Positions 9,924 through 19,359 of a DNA stretch of 64,000 nt are shown here, one piece after another (positions within the stretch are counted from its first letter, which is position 1; each line of letters starts with the position of its first letter). Where the stretch lies: the NCBI RefSeq assembly GCF_027214045.1, contig NZ_JAPWHE010000002.1, positions 124,001-188,000 on the forward strand, in the 5' to 3' direction. Under the pieces are notes generated by a model. The model was given only the letters and a program-made list of their open reading frames with translations. It did not search any database and was not told the origin of the DNA. The translations under genes and the position numbers were made by a program. The stretch is from Castellaniella denitrificans. GTDB lineage: Bacteria; Pseudomonadota; Gammaproteobacteria; Burkholderiales; Burkholderiaceae_B.

Positions 9924-9929
9924 ATTATA
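9924..9929 (-). promoter_or_regulatory. Promoter -10 box for acpP
   Basis: A perfect TATAAT lies on the minus strand 31 nt upstream of the acpP start codon. No good -35 hexamer is found at 16-18 nt spacing. A TTGACA at 9961-9966 is 31 nt away, which is too far. The context (short spacer, highly expressed gene) supports a promoter here. Confidence 0.5.
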
Positions 9930-9963
9930 GCCAAATGAGAGCAACGGGGCTGCGGGTTTGTGT

Positions 9964-9997
9964 CAAAAAAAACAGTCCCGGCCGTCGGACGGCTTCC
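9964..9997 (-). terminator. Possible terminator after fabG
   Basis: On the minus strand a GCCG-TCCGA-CGGC hairpin is followed by CGGGACTG and a run of eight T. The distance between stem and T-run is larger than ideal, so termination may be weak. It would separate the plsX-fabHDG unit from acpP. Confidence 0.4.
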
Positions 9998-10081
9998 ATT
10001 CCGGAAGCACGGTCGCGCCCGGGCCTGCCTGCTGAGGTTGAACGGATTTTACCTTAGACGGGCCGGCTCCGTTCCGGATGT

Positions 10082-10822
10082 CTACATATACATACCACCA
10101 TTGACGTGCAACGTCGTCCCTGTTACGTAGCCGGCCTGGGGGCTGGCCAGATAGGCGACCGCATGGGCGATTTCCGCCGCCGAGCCCAGTCGGCCCAGGG
10201 GAATCTGACCCAGGATGGCGGCGGTCTGGCTCTCGTTCAGAGCGCGGGTCATATCGGTGTCGATGAAGCCCGGCGCCACGCAGTTGACCGTGATGCCCCG
10301 GCTGCCGAGTTCAATCGCCAGCGCACGCGACAGGCCGGCCACGCCGGCCTTGGCCGCGGCATAGTTGGCCTGGCCCGCGTTGCCGCTATAGCCCACCACG
10401 GAGGTGATGTTGATGATGCGGCCCCAGCGGGCCTTCATCATGGTCTTGGCCACACCGCGCGAGAGGCGGAACACGGACGACAGATTGGTGTTCAGCACGG
10501 CGGCCCAGTCCTCGTCCTTCATGCGCAGGATGAGACCATCGCGGGTGATCCCGGCATTGTTGACCAGAATGTGCGGCCCACCCTGGCCGGCCAGTTCGGC
10601 CAGCAGGGCGTCGCAGGCCGCCGCATCGTTGACTTCGAGCACCGCACCCCGTCCGCCTTGGGGCGCCAGGGCTTCGGTGATGGCCTGGGCGCCGGCCGCG
10701 GACGTCGCCGTCCCCACGACCGTGGCGCCCGCAGCCGCCAGTTCGAGGGCGATGGCGCGGCCAATGCCACGCGATGCGCCCGTCACGAGGGCGAGCTTGC
10801 CCGCCAGCACAGGTTCCGACAT
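10082..10822 (-). CDS. fabG: 3-oxoacyl-[ACP] reductase
   Basis: FabG is the NADPH-dependent beta-ketoacyl-ACP reductase of fatty-acid synthesis. The 246-aa short-chain dehydrogenase has the Rossmann motif GASRGIGRA (about 15-23), the NNAG motif, and the Ser-Tyr-Lys triad in NITSVVGYSG and NYAAAKAG. It ends with the typical LHVNGGMYM. Only 1 nt separates it from the fabD stop, so coupled translation is expected. Confidence 0.97.
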   Translation of the reverse strand: MSEPVLAGKLALVTGASRGIGRAIALELAAAGATVVGTATSAAGAQAITEALAPQGGRGAVLEVNDAAACDALLAELAGQGGPHILVNNAGITRDGLILRMKDEDWAAVLNTNLSSVFRLSRGVAKTMMKARWGRIINITSVVGYSGNAGQANYAAAKAGVAGLSRALAIELGSRGITVNCVAPGFIDTDMTRALNESQTAAILGQIPLGRLGSAAEIAHAVAYLASPQAGYVTGTTLHVNGGMYM

Positions 10823-10823
10823 G

Positions 10824-11756
10824 TCAGCCTCCCAGGGCTTCCAGCGTCGTCTTCAGGGACGCCGGATCAGTGATGTTGAATGTGTTGATTTCACGGTCGA
10901 TGCGCTTGACCAGGCCCGACAGGACCTTGCCCGGCCCGCATTCGACGATGTGGGTGACGCCGTCGCGTTTCATGGCCTGGATGGTTTCCACCCAGCGCAC
11001 CGGATGCCAGGCCTGCCGGACCAGCGCATCCCGGATGGCGGCCGGGTCGGCCGGACGGGCGACGTCGACATTGTTGATGAGCGGCATGGCCGGTGACACC
11101 AGGGCCACGCCATCCAGCGCGCGGGCGAGCACGGCGGCGGCCGGCTCCAGCAGGCGCGAATGGAAAGGCGCCGACACCGGCAGGGACACGGCACGCTTGG
11201 CGCCGGCGGCGCGCGCCCGTTCGCAGGCGCGCTCGACCGCCGCGGTATGACCGGCAATCACCACCTGGGCCGGGGCGTTGTAGTTGACGGCCTCGACGAC
11301 CTGGCCCTCGGCGGCCTCTGCACAGGCCTGACGCACGGCCTCGTCATCCAGCCCCAGGATGGCGGCCATGCCGCCCTCCCCCACCGGCACGGCGGACTGC
11401 ATGGCCTCTGCCCGCACGCGCACGGTGCGCACCGCGTCGGCCAGATCCAGCGCGTCTGCCGCCACCAGGGCGGAATATTCACCCAGACTGTGACCGGCCA
11501 CCAGGGCGGGCGCCGAGCCGCCCGCCCGCCGCCAGGCGCGATACATCGCGACGGAACACAGCAGCATGGCGGGCTGGGTATGGGTGGTCAGATTCAGGGT
11601 TTCGCCGGGCCCGCGGGCGATCAGACCGGACAGGTCCTCGCCCAGCGCCGCGTCGCCGTCGCGCAGCGTGGCCTGGACGCCGGCGTCGTCCGCCCAGGCA
11701 TCCATCATGCCGACGGTCTGCGAACCCTGGCCCGGAAATACAAATGCAATCTTCAT
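10824..11756 (-). CDS. fabD: Malonyl-CoA:ACP transacylase
   Basis: FabD transfers the malonyl group from CoA to ACP. The 310-aa product has the family length, the PGQGSQ motif at its start, the catalytic serine S90 in GHSLGEYSAL and the histidine in SAPFHSRLL. It lies 10 nt after fabH and 1 nt before fabG in the fabH-fabD-fabG order common to proteobacteria. Confidence 0.97.
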   Translation of the reverse strand: MKIAFVFPGQGSQTVGMMDAWADDAGVQATLRDGDAALGEDLSGLIARGPGETLNLTTHTQPAMLLCSVAMYRAWRRAGGSAPALVAGHSLGEYSALVAADALDLADAVRTVRVRAEAMQSAVPVGEGGMAAILGLDDEAVRQACAEAAEGQVVEAVNYNAPAQVVIAGHTAAVERACERARAAGAKRAVSLPVSAPFHSRLLEPAAAVLARALDGVALVSPAMPLINNVDVARPADPAAIRDALVRQAWHPVRWVETIQAMKRDGVTHIVECGPGKVLSGLVKRIDREINTFNITDPASLKTTLEALGG

Positions 11757-11766
11757 GAGCTAGCCT

Positions 11767-12741
11767 TCAGATTTTCACGAGGACGGAGCCCCAGGTGAAG
11801 CCGCCACCCACCCCTTGCAGCAACACGGTCTGGCCCGCGCGGATGCGCCCGTCGCGCCAGGCGACGTCCAGTGCCAGCGGCACGCTGGCCGCCGAGGTGT
11901 TGGCGTGACGGTCCAGCGTGACAATGAGCTTTTCTTCGGGCAGGCCGAGCTTGCGGCCAATGAAATTCAGGATGCGGATGTTGGCCTGGTGCGGCACCAT
12001 CCAGTCGAGGTCGGACACGGCCATGCCGGCCTCGTCGCAGACCTCGTGCGCGGAGCGCGTCAGGGAATTGACGGCCAGCTTGAACACCGCCTGGCCATCC
12101 ATCCGCAGGAAAGGGTCGCCCGTGACCCGGCCGCTCTCGACGTTGCCGGCGGCGCACAGGATGTGCTGCTGGCGTCCGTCGGCGTTCAGCCGGGCGGCCA
12201 GGATGCCGGGCTCGTCGGAGGCGCTCAGGACCACGGCCCCGGCGCCATCGCCGAACAGCACACAGGTGCGGCGGTCATTCCAGTCGAGGATTCTCGAGAA
12301 GACCTCGGCGCCGATCACCAGGGCATGGCGCGCGCGACCGGCCCGCACGAAGGCGTCCGCGGTAGCCAACGCGTAGACAAAGCCGCTGCACACGGCCTGG
12401 ACGTCGAAGGCGGCGGCGCCGCCCACCCCCAGGTTGGCCTGCACCAGGCAGGCGGTGCTGGGGAAGATGAAGTCCGGCGTGGAGGTGGCGACAATGATCA
12501 GGTCGATCCGGTCGGCCGTCAGACCGGCGCTTTCCAGGGCCGCGCGCGCGGCGGCCGTGGCCAGCGCGCTGGTCTTGGTGCCCGGTTCGGCGATGTGGCG
12601 CTGGCGGATGCCGGTGCGTTCCGTGATCCATGCATCGGAAGTCTCGATGCCGCGCGTGGCCAGATCGGCGGCCAGATCATCGTTGCTGACGACGCGTGGG
12701 GGCAGATAGCCGCCCGTTCCTGTGATCCTGGCGTAAGGCAT
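11767..12741 (-). CDS. fabH: 3-oxoacyl-[ACP] synthase III (KAS III)
   Basis: FabH starts fatty-acid synthesis by condensing acetyl-CoA with malonyl-ACP. The 324-aa product has the Cys-His-Asn triad C118 (QAVCSGF), H251 (PHQANIRI) and N281 (HANTSAAS). The ATG at 12741 ([14 protein letters not shown]) was chosen because FabH proteins begin there; an upstream in-frame extension overlaps plsX. The spacer to plsX is 22 nt. Confidence 0.97.
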   Translation of the reverse strand: MPYARITGTGGYLPPRVVSNDDLAADLATRGIETSDAWITERTGIRQRHIAEPGTKTSALATAAARAALESAGLTADRIDLIIVATSTPDFIFPSTACLVQANLGVGGAAAFDVQAVCSGFVYALATADAFVRAGRARHALVIGAEVFSRILDWNDRRTCVLFGDGAGAVVLSASDEPGILAARLNADGRQQHILCAAGNVESGRVTGDPFLRMDGQAVFKLAVNSLTRSAHEVCDEAGMAVSDLDWMVPHQANIRILNFIGRKLGLPEEKLIVTLDRHANTSAASVPLALDVAWRDGRIRAGQTVLLQGVGGGFTWGSVLVKI

Positions 12742-12763
12742 ATCGATTCCGGAAAGAGAAGGA

Positions 12764-13801
12764 CTAGGCCGTCGGGGCCGGCGGCCGGCTGCGCAGGGCG
12801 TCGAGACGCTGGATGGTGCCCTCGAGGAGTCCGTTGAGCACGGCCTCGCGGGCGCGCTGCAATGCCTGGCCATAGGCGTAGGCGTCGGCGGAGCCATGGC
12901 TCTTGATGACGATACCGCGCAGGCCCAGCAGGGCGGCCCCATTGTAGCGGCGATTGTCCACGCGGGCGCGGAAGCGCTGCAGAACGGGCGTGGCCACCAG
13001 GCCCGCCGCCATGGTGAAGGCGTTGCGGCGGAATTCCTCGCGCATCATGGCGCCGATCATGCGGGCCAGGCCCTCGACGGACTTCAGGACCACGTTGCCG
13101 ACGAAACCATCGCAGACGACCACGTCCACCGTGCCCTTGAAAATGTCGTCGCCCTCGACGTTGCCATAGAAATTCAGGCCGCTGCCGCGCAGCAGGTCGG
13201 ACGCCTGCTTGACGACCTCGTTGCCCTTGATGAGTTCCTCGCCGATGTTCAGCAGGCCGACGGACGGTTGCGCGCGACGGTCCACGGCGGAAACCAGGGC
13301 GGCCCCCATGAGACCGAATTGCAGCAGATGGTCCGCCGTGCAATCGACGTTGGCCCCCAGGTCCAGCACCGTGGTGGAACCGCCCCGCTGGTTGGGCAGC
13401 GCGGTGGCGATGGCCGGACGATCAATGCCGTCCAGCGTCTTCAATACGTAACGGGAGATCGCCATCCAGGCGCCGGTGTTGCCGGCCGACACGGCGGCGT
13501 CGGCGCGGCCGTCCTTCACGGCCTGGACGGCCACCCGCATCGAGGAGTCTTTCTTGCGGCGCAGGGCGATTTCCACCGAGTCGTGCATGGTGACGACCTC
13601 GGAGGCGTGCAGGATCTCGAACTGGCCGGCGGACGCCGCGTTCTGCTGCAGGACCTGACGGATCTGTGCCTCGTCGCCGACCAGCAGGCACCGGGTATCC
13701 GGATGCGCCTGGGCGAAGGCCATGGCCGCCGGCACGGTGACCGGCAAGCCATGGTCACCGCCCATGCAATCGATGGCGATGATCGGATTGGAATGAGACA
13801 T
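12764..13801 (-). CDS. plsX: Phosphate acyltransferase PlsX
   Basis: PlsX converts acyl-ACP to acyl-phosphate, the donor for the glycerol-3-phosphate acyltransferase PlsY in phospholipid synthesis. The 345-aa protein has the usual length. Visible family motifs include [11 protein letters not shown] at the N-terminus, [10 protein letters not shown] and DLGANVDC. It lies 31 nt downstream of rpmF and upstream of fabH, the conserved rpmF-plsX-fabH arrangement. Confidence 0.96.
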   Translation of the reverse strand: MSHSNPIIAIDCMGGDHGLPVTVPAAMAFAQAHPDTRCLLVGDEAQIRQVLQQNAASAGQFEILHASEVVTMHDSVEIALRRKKDSSMRVAVQAVKDGRADAAVSAGNTGAWMAISRYVLKTLDGIDRPAIATALPNQRGGSTTVLDLGANVDCTADHLLQFGLMGAALVSAVDRRAQPSVGLLNIGEELIKGNEVVKQASDLLRGSGLNFYGNVEGDDIFKGTVDVVVCDGFVGNVVLKSVEGLARMIGAMMREEFRRNAFTMAAGLVATPVLQRFRARVDNRRYNGAALLGLRGIVIKSHGSADAYAYGQALQRAREAVLNGLLEGTIQRLDALRSRPPAPTA

Positions 13802-13832
13802 CGGCGCGTGGAAGAACCGGGGCGCGGATGAC

Positions 13833-14015
13833 TTATTCGTCGTTCTTGGTCTTCAGAACCTTGCGGCCGCGATAGATGCCGTTCGGGCTGATGTGATGGC
13901 GCAGGTGCAGTTCACCGGTGGTCGGCTCGATGCCCGTGGCGGGCGCCGTGAGGAAATCGTGCGAACGATGCATGCCGCGCTTGGACGGGCTCTTTTTGTT
14001 TTGCTGGACAGCCAT
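13833..14015 (-). CDS. rpmF: 50S ribosomal protein L32
   Basis: This is a 60-aa basic ribosomal protein starting [20 protein letters not shown], the typical bacterial L32 N-terminus. It lacks the zinc-binding Cys pairs found in some L32 forms, which is common in proteobacteria. It sits between yceD and plsX, its conserved position. Confidence 0.97.
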   Translation of the reverse strand: MAVQQNKKSPSKRGMHRSHDFLTAPATGIEPTTGELHLRHHISPNGIYRGRKVLKTKNDE

Positions 14016-14081
14016 GATGACTCCTGTGATCGGGGCCGCTCATTTTAAGGTAAGCACGAGCCCGTGTGTTGAAACGAAAAT

Positions 14082-14582
14082 TCAGTCTTTCCCGAGGTCT
14101 TTCAACGCCGCGAACGGCGAAGGCCGCCGGGGCGGTTCCGGCACATCCCCGTCCCCCGGACACGTCTCGTGGCGGGGAGCGTAGGGAAGCGCCAGGATCA
14201 ACTCGTCCTCGACCAGGCCCAGCACGTCCAGACGCTGATCGGACACGAGGTATTCGATCTCGGGACCCTGACCCTCGGCTTCGAGCGCATCCATGGCATC
14301 CAGTTGCGCCTGGGTTTCCACCAGGCCCAGCGTGCCGGACACCCGCAGCGTCAAGTCGAAGGCTTCCAGGCAGCGCTGGCAGACGACGCGCACCGGCCCC
14401 TGGGCCTCGACATCCAGCCAGGCCTGCCCGGACGGCGCATCGTACCGACCACGTACTTGCCAGTGCATTTCGCCATCCTGCGGTTCGGGCAGATCCTGGC
14501 ACAAGCGAGTCAATTGCGCAGCAACGACCCTGCCATCCAGGACACCCCCGGCCCGCGCGAACCCGGTCGCATCGATGACCAT
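14082..14582 (-). CDS. yceD: YceD family (DUF177) protein
   Basis: YceD proteins are linked to 23S rRNA accumulation and are almost always encoded next to rpmF. The 166-aa product carries the conserved CQRCLEAF motif near residue 75 and an acidic C-terminal half ending in FAALKDLGKD. It is the first gene after the promoter at 14611-14640. The biochemical activity of the family is not established. Confidence 0.88.
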   Translation of the reverse strand: MVIDATGFARAGGVLDGRVVAAQLTRLCQDLPEPQDGEMHWQVRGRYDAPSGQAWLDVEAQGPVRVVCQRCLEAFDLTLRVSGTLGLVETQAQLDAMDALEAEGQGPEIEYLVSDQRLDVLGLVEDELILALPYAPRHETCPGDGDVPEPPRRPSPFAALKDLGKD

Positions 14583-14610
14583 GAAAATTTGCTGCTCGGG
14601 AAAACTCTAG

Positions 14611-14640
14611 ATCATACCCGATCACTGGCCACCGGGTCAA
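14611..14640 (-). promoter_or_regulatory. Sigma-70 promoter for yceD-rpmF-plsX-fabHDG
   Basis: On the minus strand TTGACC (14640-14635), an 18-nt spacer and TATGAT (14616-14611) form a strong housekeeping-type promoter. The expected start point is about 22 nt upstream of the yceD ATG. It faces away from maf, which starts at 14696 on the other strand. Confidence 0.75.
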
Positions 14641-14695
14641 CGCGCCCGTGCCTTCCGCGCACGGTAAACTGGCGGGCGCCCATCAGGAATTCCCC

Positions 14696-15289
14696 ATGCC
14701 GCTCATACTCGCTTCCAGCTCGCCCTACCGCCGTGCCTTGCTGCACCGGCTGGGTCTGCCCTTCTCCGTCGAGACCCCGGACATCGACGAGCGCCCGCGC
14801 CCGGACGAGTCGCCGCTCGACCTGGCCTTGCGCCTCGCCCGGGAAAAAGCCGCCGTGATCGCCGCGCGCCATCCCGGCGCCCTGGTGATCGGCTCGGATC
14901 AGGTCGCCGTATTCGAGGGCGAACCCATCGGCAAGCCGGGTTCTTTCGAAGCCGCCCGCGTCCAGCTGCGGCGATTCGGCGGCCGCGACGTCCTGTTCCA
15001 TACCGCCCTGTGCGTCACCGACGGACAGCGGCGCCTGCTGGAGCAGGTGCCGACCGAATGTCGATTCCTGGCCCTGGACGAGGCCCGGATCGAACATTAC
15101 CTGCGCACCGAACAACCCTTCGACACGGCCGGCAGCGCCAAAGCGGAGCAACTGGGCATCGCACTGATGGAACGCATCCGCAGCGACGACCCGACCGCCC
15201 TGATCGGCCTGCCCCTGATCGCCCTGTGCCGCATGCTGCGCGCCTTCGGCCTGGAGCCTCTGGCGTCCCACCCCGAGATCGAACCATGA
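14696..15289 (+). CDS. maf: Maf family nucleotide pyrophosphatase (YceF-like)
   Basis: Maf proteins hydrolyse modified or canonical nucleoside triphosphates; the YceF branch prefers 7-methyl-GTP. The 197-aa product has the N-terminal ILASSSPYRRALL motif and GSDQVAVFEGEPIGKPGS, which carries the catalytic acidic residue. The ATG at 14696 gives a start directly at the family N-terminus; an earlier in-frame ATG at 14648 adds 16 unlike residues. YceF assignment follows from its position divergent from yceD-rpmF. It overlaps the next gene by ATGA. Confidence 0.9.
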   Translation: MPLILASSSPYRRALLHRLGLPFSVETPDIDERPRPDESPLDLALRLAREKAAVIAARHPGALVIGSDQVAVFEGEPIGKPGSFEAARVQLRRFGGRDVLFHTALCVTDGQRRLLEQVPTECRFLALDEARIEHYLRTEQPFDTAGSAKAEQLGIALMERIRSDDPTALIGLPLIALCRMLRAFGLEPLASHPEIEP

Positions 15290-15993
15290 CCACTCTGCAC
15301 CTGATCCCCGTCGGCCTGGGCCAGGCGGACCCCGAACGCTGGCTGCCCCGGGCCGCCCGCGAAATCACCGCCACGCTGCGCTGCTTCATCGCCGAAAACG
15401 CGAAAACCGCGCGCGCCTTCCTGAAACAGATCGAGACCGCCGTCCCGCTGCAGGAAATCACCATCCACACATTGAAGCCGGACACACAGGCGGGCGAAAT
15501 CCGCGCCTGGCTGGCCGCCGTCCCCGCCGGCCAGGATGTCGGCCTGGTCTCGGAGGCGGGCTGCCCGGCCGTCGCGGATCCTGGCGCCCTGGTCGTGGCT
15601 CAGGCGCATGCCGCCGACATCCGGGTCGTGCCCTGGACGGGGCCTTCGTCCATCATGCTGGGCCTCATGGCCAGCGGCCTGCAGGGCCAGCGCTTCGCAT
15701 TTCACGGCTATGCGCCGGTCAAGGCGCACGAGCGCGACGCCCAGTTGCGTGCCTGGGAATCGGCATCGCACAAGCAGCGGCAGACCCAGATCCTGATCGA
15801 AACCCCTTATCGCAATACCGCGCTGTTCGAGGCGCTGCTGCGCACGCTGCGTGAAACGACCCGGCTGTGCGTCGCCAGTTCGCTGACCTGCGACGACGAG
15901 TCCATCGCCACGCGCACCATCGCCCAGTGGCGCAAGGCCGGCGCACCGGATTTCGATCGCAAGCCGACGCTTTTCCTGTTCCTGGCGGACTGA
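15286..15993 (+). CDS. SAM-dependent methyltransferase, tetrapyrrole-methylase/RsmI-like, short form
   Basis: The 235-aa protein has the RsmI/tetrapyrrole methylase fold: IPVGLG at the N-terminus, an EAGCPAVADPGALVV segment matching the RsmI box, and PWTGPSSIMLGLMASGL. It is shorter than RsmI (about 285 aa) and lacks the C-terminal extension, so the 16S rRNA C1402 2'-O-methyltransferase role is not certain. It is coupled to maf by an ATGA overlap. The substrate is unknown. Confidence 0.82.
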   Translation: MTTLHLIPVGLGQADPERWLPRAAREITATLRCFIAENAKTARAFLKQIETAVPLQEITIHTLKPDTQAGEIRAWLAAVPAGQDVGLVSEAGCPAVADPGALVVAQAHAADIRVVPWTGPSSIMLGLMASGLQGQRFAFHGYAPVKAHERDAQLRAWESASHKQRQTQILIETPYRNTALFEALLRTLRETTRLCVASSLTCDDESIATRTIAQWRKAGAPDFDRKPTLFLFLAD

Positions 15994-16002
15994 ACCCTCC
16001 GC

Positions 16003-16665
16003 TCAGCCCGGTCCGGCATGCCGATCCCGCCCGGTCACGCGCCGGCCGCGCCACCACGCCGGCAGTCGCGCGGCCAGCAGCAACCCCAGCGCCAGGGCGT
16101 ACAGACGCGGTTCCAGAAAATCGTTCTTGCCCGCCCGCATCCAGTCGAAATGCAATGCCGACAGGATGGCGGCCGGGTAGACCAGCGCATGCAGACGTTT
16201 CCAGCCGCGTCCCAGGCGGCGCATCCACCCATGTGTGGACGTCACCGCCAGAGGAATCAGGCACAGCACGGCCAACGCGCCCACTCCGATGAAATCGCGC
16301 CGCCAGAGATCGGCCCACATCGAGGCCGGTATCCAGCCCCGGTCCCAGGCCGCCCATGCAAGGACATGCAGCACCGTATAGAAAAAAGCGTACAAACCCA
16401 GTTTGCGCCGATGGCGCAACAGGCCGGACCAGCCCAGCCGGCGCGCGGGCGTCACGGACAGGGTTGCCCACAGCAGCACCAGCGCCCAGAGGCCGGAGGA
16501 GCGGATCAGGAATTCCTGCGGATTGACGCCCAGCCCTCCCGTCGTGCCCAGCACGATCCAGCGCAGCAAAGGGAACAGGCCGCAGATATGGACGCAGGCG
16601 CCCAGAACCCATCCACCACCCGGACGCGGGCGGCGAGCGGCTGCGGCGATGGGATGCGCGCCCAT
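16003..16665 (-). CDS. msrQ: Membrane heme protein MsrQ (YedZ)
   Basis: MsrQ is an inner-membrane b-type heme protein of the ferric reductase-like family that passes electrons to periplasmic MsrP. The 220-aa product has about six hydrophobic segments and likely heme-ligand histidines in YTVLHVLAWAAWD, WKRLHALVYPA and SALHFDWM. The ATG at 16665 shares its A with the msrP stop (TGATG). The pair repairs periplasmic methionine sulfoxide. Confidence 0.92.
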   Translation of the reverse strand: MGAHPIAAAARRPRPGGGWVLGACVHICGLFPLLRWIVLGTTGGLGVNPQEFLIRSSGLWALVLLWATLSVTPARRLGWSGLLRHRRKLGLYAFFYTVLHVLAWAAWDRGWIPASMWADLWRRDFIGVGALAVLCLIPLAVTSTHGWMRRLGRGWKRLHALVYPAAILSALHFDWMRAGKNDFLEPRLYALALGLLLAARLPAWWRGRRVTGRDRHAGPG

Positions 16666-17627
16666 CAGAAATGACGCGCCAGATCCATGCCCGCGTACAA
16701 CCCGGCCACCGATTCGGCGTAGCCGTTGAAGGGCCGGGTCGGCAGACGGGGCGCAAACCAGCCAGTCCCGATACGATGCTCGGTTTCCTGGCTCCAGCGG
16801 GGATGCGGCACCGACGGATTGACGTTGGCGTAAAAGCCGTATTCGCGCGGCGCGGCGCGCATCCAGCTGGTGACGGGCGGCTCCGCCTGCAGGCGGATGC
16901 CGACCAGTGACTTGGCCGATTTGAAACCGTATTTCCAGGGCACGACCACTCGCAGGGGCGCGCCGTTCTGCGCCGGCAGGGCGCGGCCGTAGACACCGAA
17001 GGTCAGCAGCGCCAGCGGATGCATGGCCTCGTCCATGCGCAGGCCTTCGACATAGGGCCAATCCAGGATGCCCGCCGACACACCGGGCATGGCGTCGGGC
17101 TGCACCGCCGTCGTGAACACCACGTAGCGTGCGTCCGCCGTCGGCTCGACCTGCCGCAGCAGATGGGACAGAGAATAGCCGGTCCAGGGCACCACCATGG
17201 ACCAGGCTTCGACGCAGCGCAGCCGGTAGACGCGCTCCTCGAGCGGCGCCAGGCGCCGCAGCGTGTCCAGGTCCAGGGTCATGGGCTTGCGCACGGTCCC
17301 GTCGATCCGCACCGTCCAGGGGTCCAGACGCATCCGCCCCGCGTATTCGGCCGGGTCGCCCTTGCCGGTCCCGAACTCGTAGAAATTGTTGTAAGTGGTG
17401 ATATCCCGCCACGTGTTGGGCGGCTCGTCGGTCGACCAGCGGGCATCGCGCGGCGCTTTGAGCGGGGGACCCGTGGGTCCGTCGGCGTCGGCCGCCCGGG
17501 CCAGGCCGCCCGCGCCCAGCGCCAGCGAGCCCAGGGCCGCCTGCTGCAACCAGCGCCGCCGGGAACGCCAGACGGGTTCGGGGGTGATCTCGGAGGACCG
17601 GATGCCGATTTCCCAAGGTGCGCGCAT
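16665..17627 (-). CDS. msrP: Periplasmic methionine sulfoxide reductase catalytic subunit MsrP (YedY)
   Basis: MsrP is a molybdopterin enzyme that reduces both epimers of protein methionine sulfoxide in the periplasm. The 320-aa precursor has a twin-arginine signal ([17 protein letters not shown]) and the molybdenum-ligating cysteine in [11 protein letters not shown], followed by GSW-like and [13 protein letters not shown] motifs. I chose the ATG at 17627; a TTG at 17654 or GTG at 17639 would add a few residues. It is translationally coupled to msrQ. Confidence 0.93.
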   Translation of the reverse strand: MRAPWEIGIRSSEITPEPVWRSRRRWLQQAALGSLALGAGGLARAADADGPTGPPLKAPRDARWSTDEPPNTWRDITTYNNFYEFGTGKGDPAEYAGRMRLDPWTVRIDGTVRKPMTLDLDTLRRLAPLEERVYRLRCVEAWSMVVPWTGYSLSHLLRQVEPTADARYVVFTTAVQPDAMPGVSAGILDWPYVEGLRMDEAMHPLALLTFGVYGRALPAQNGAPLRVVVPWKYGFKSAKSLVGIRLQAEPPVTSWMRAAPREYGFYANVNPSVPHPRWSQETEHRIGTGWFAPRLPTRPFNGYAESVAGLYAGMDLARHF

Positions 17628-17660
17628 GATGAAACCCACTGGATTGCGAAGCAATTAAAT

Positions 17661-18377
17661 TTAGACCGTCTGCTGCGGAAAAAGTTCGGCGGCGCTCCGG
17701 CCCGCGCGCGCCCGGACCCAGGCCTGCATGTCGGCCACCGTGGCCGCGAGCGCGGTCGGCCGGGCCGATTCCAGCAGGGCCGGCGCATGCGCGCCGTAGG
17801 CGACCGCCAGACTGTCCACCCCGGCTGCCCGCGCCATGAGCACATCGTGGGTGGTGTCGCCCACCATCAGCACCGAATCCGGCGCCAGGTCCAGCTCGCT
17901 CAGCAACTGAAGCAACATGTCCGGATCCGGCTTGCCGCGCGCCTCGTCGACCGTGCGCGTGGCATGGAACAGATCGCACAGGCCCAGCCGCTCGATCGAC
18001 TCGTCCAGACCGCGCCGGCTCTTGCCCGTGGCCACCCCCAGGACCGCCCCGCCCGCGCTCAGATCGCGCAACAGGCCCGCCTGGCCTTCGAACAGATGCA
18101 TTTCGTGCTGCAGCGCCATGAAATGCGCGCGGTAGCGGTCGACGAAAGCGTCCACGCGACCGGCCTCCAGATCGGGCACCAGGCGATACAGGGCCGCCTG
18201 CAACGACAATCCGATGACCCAGCCGGCTTCTTCGCGGGACGGCTCGCGCAGCCCCAGATCCCGGCAGGCGCCCAGCAGCGCCCCGACGATGTGATGCGTG
18301 GAATCCAGCAGCGTGCCATCCCAGTCGAAGATCACGGCGCGATAGTGTTTTTGCGGCGGGGTCGGGGATGTCGTCAT
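17661..18377 (-). CDS. gph: HAD-family hydrolase, phosphoglycolate phosphatase-like
   Basis: The 238-aa product is a HAD phosphatase with the nucleophile D18 and D20 in IFDWDGTLLDS, a helical cap, the Thr/Ser box ATGKS, and the C-terminal MVGDTTHDVLMARAAG. This matches phosphoglycolate phosphatase-type enzymes, which dephosphorylate small phosphate esters. Substrate cannot be fixed from sequence. The ATG overlaps the rluC stop (ATGA), as is usual for rluC-gph pairs in Burkholderiales. Confidence 0.85.
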   Translation of the reverse strand: MTTSPTPPQKHYRAVIFDWDGTLLDSTHHIVGALLGACRDLGLREPSREEAGWVIGLSLQAALYRLVPDLEAGRVDAFVDRYRAHFMALQHEMHLFEGQAGLLRDLSAGGAVLGVATGKSRRGLDESIERLGLCDLFHATRTVDEARGKPDPDMLLQLLSELDLAPDSVLMVGDTTHDVLMARAAGVDSLAVAYGAHAPALLESARPTALAATVADMQAWVRARAGRSAAELFPQQTV

Positions 18378-19333
18378 GGGTGGAGATGCTCCAGGTGATC
18401 CAGCAGCGCCCGGCAGGCGGGCGGCAGCGGGGATTCGAAGACCAGGGGTTCGCCGGACACAGGATGGGGAATCTCCAGCCAGTGCGCATGCAGGAACATG
18501 CGCCGGAACCCATGGACGGCCAGGGCGGCGCGCACGGCGTCCGGCCCGTATTTTTCGTCGCCCGCGATCGGGTGCCCCTGGGACGCCAGGTGCACCCGGA
18601 TCTGGTGGGTTCGCCCCGTGCGCAGTTCGGCCCCCACGAGGGAATAGCGTCCGGCATAGCGGCGTTGCAGCGTGACGATGGTGTGGGCGGGCTTGCCCAG
18701 GGCATCGACGCGCACCCGGCGTTCGCCGTCCGGCGTCAGATACTTGAGCAGGGGCAGGCGGATGTGCTGGCGATCGTTGACCCAGTCGCCCACGACCAGG
18801 GCCAAGTAGTGCTTGCGGCCCCGGCTCTCGCGCATCATGTCGTGCAGGGCCACCAGGGCCTTGCGGCTGCGCGCCACCATCAGCACACCCGAGGTTTCCC
18901 GATCCAGACGATGCGCCAGTTCCAGCAGCCGCTCGTCCGGCCGCGCCGCGCGCAATTGCTCGATCACGCCGAAAGAGACCCCGCTGCCGCCATGCACGGC
19001 CACCCCGGCGGGCTTGTCGATCACCAGCAGATGGGCGTCTTCGTACAACACGGGGAAGGCGGCCGGCGGCACCGGCGGCGCGGCGCCGGGCGCAGGCAGG
19101 CGCAGCGGCGGGACGCGCACCGTGTCGCCGGAAGCCAGGCGGGTCTCCGCGCGGCAACGGCCCTTGTTGACCCGTACCTGGCCGTCGCGGATGGCCTTGT
19201 AGACATGGCTCTTGGGCACGCCTTTGCAGATCCGCAACAGGAAATTGTCCAGTCGCTGTCCCTCGTGCTCGTCCCCCACGACCACATGGCGGACGGCCGG
19301 CGGCGAAGCGGAGACATCAACAATTTTGCGCAT
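18374..19333 (-). CDS. rluC: Ribosomal large subunit pseudouridine synthase RluC
   Basis: RluC makes pseudouridine at 23S rRNA positions 955, 2504 and 2580. The 319-aa product has an S4-like RNA-binding domain (QRLDNFLLRICKGVPKSHVY, about 22-80) and a RluA-type catalytic domain with the active aspartate in HRLDRETSGVL, plus GRTHQIRVHLA. The start is uncertain: ATG at 19333 is used here, and ATG at 19348 is also in frame; neither has a clear Shine-Dalgarno. The gene diverges from rne, as in E. coli. Confidence 0.93.
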   Translation of the reverse strand: MRKIVDVSASPPAVRHVVVGDEHEGQRLDNFLLRICKGVPKSHVYKAIRDGQVRVNKGRCRAETRLASGDTVRVPPLRLPAPGAAPPVPPAAFPVLYEDAHLLVIDKPAGVAVHGGSGVSFGVIEQLRAARPDERLLELAHRLDRETSGVLMVARSRKALVALHDMMRESRGRKHYLALVVGDWVNDRQHIRLPLLKYLTPDGERRVRVDALGKPAHTIVTLQRRYAGRYSLVGAELRTGRTHQIRVHLASQGHPIAGDEKYGPDAVRAALAVHGFRRMFLHAHWLEIPHPVSGEPLVFESPLPPACRALLDHLEHLHP

Positions 19334-19353
19334 AGGGAAAAGCGGCATATAAT
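19326..19353 (+). promoter_or_regulatory. Promoter for rne
   Basis: TTGCGC (19326-19331), a 16-nt spacer and a perfect TATAAT (19348-19353) read toward rne. The predicted start near 19360 gives a leader of about 455 nt before the rne ATG. The promoter overlaps the first codons of divergent rluC. Confidence 0.6.
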
Positions 19354-19359
19354 CGCAAC

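Noticed and set aside
9961-9966. TTGACA as the -35 box of the acpP promoter.
   Set aside because: The spacing to TATAAT is 31 nt, far from the usual 16-18.
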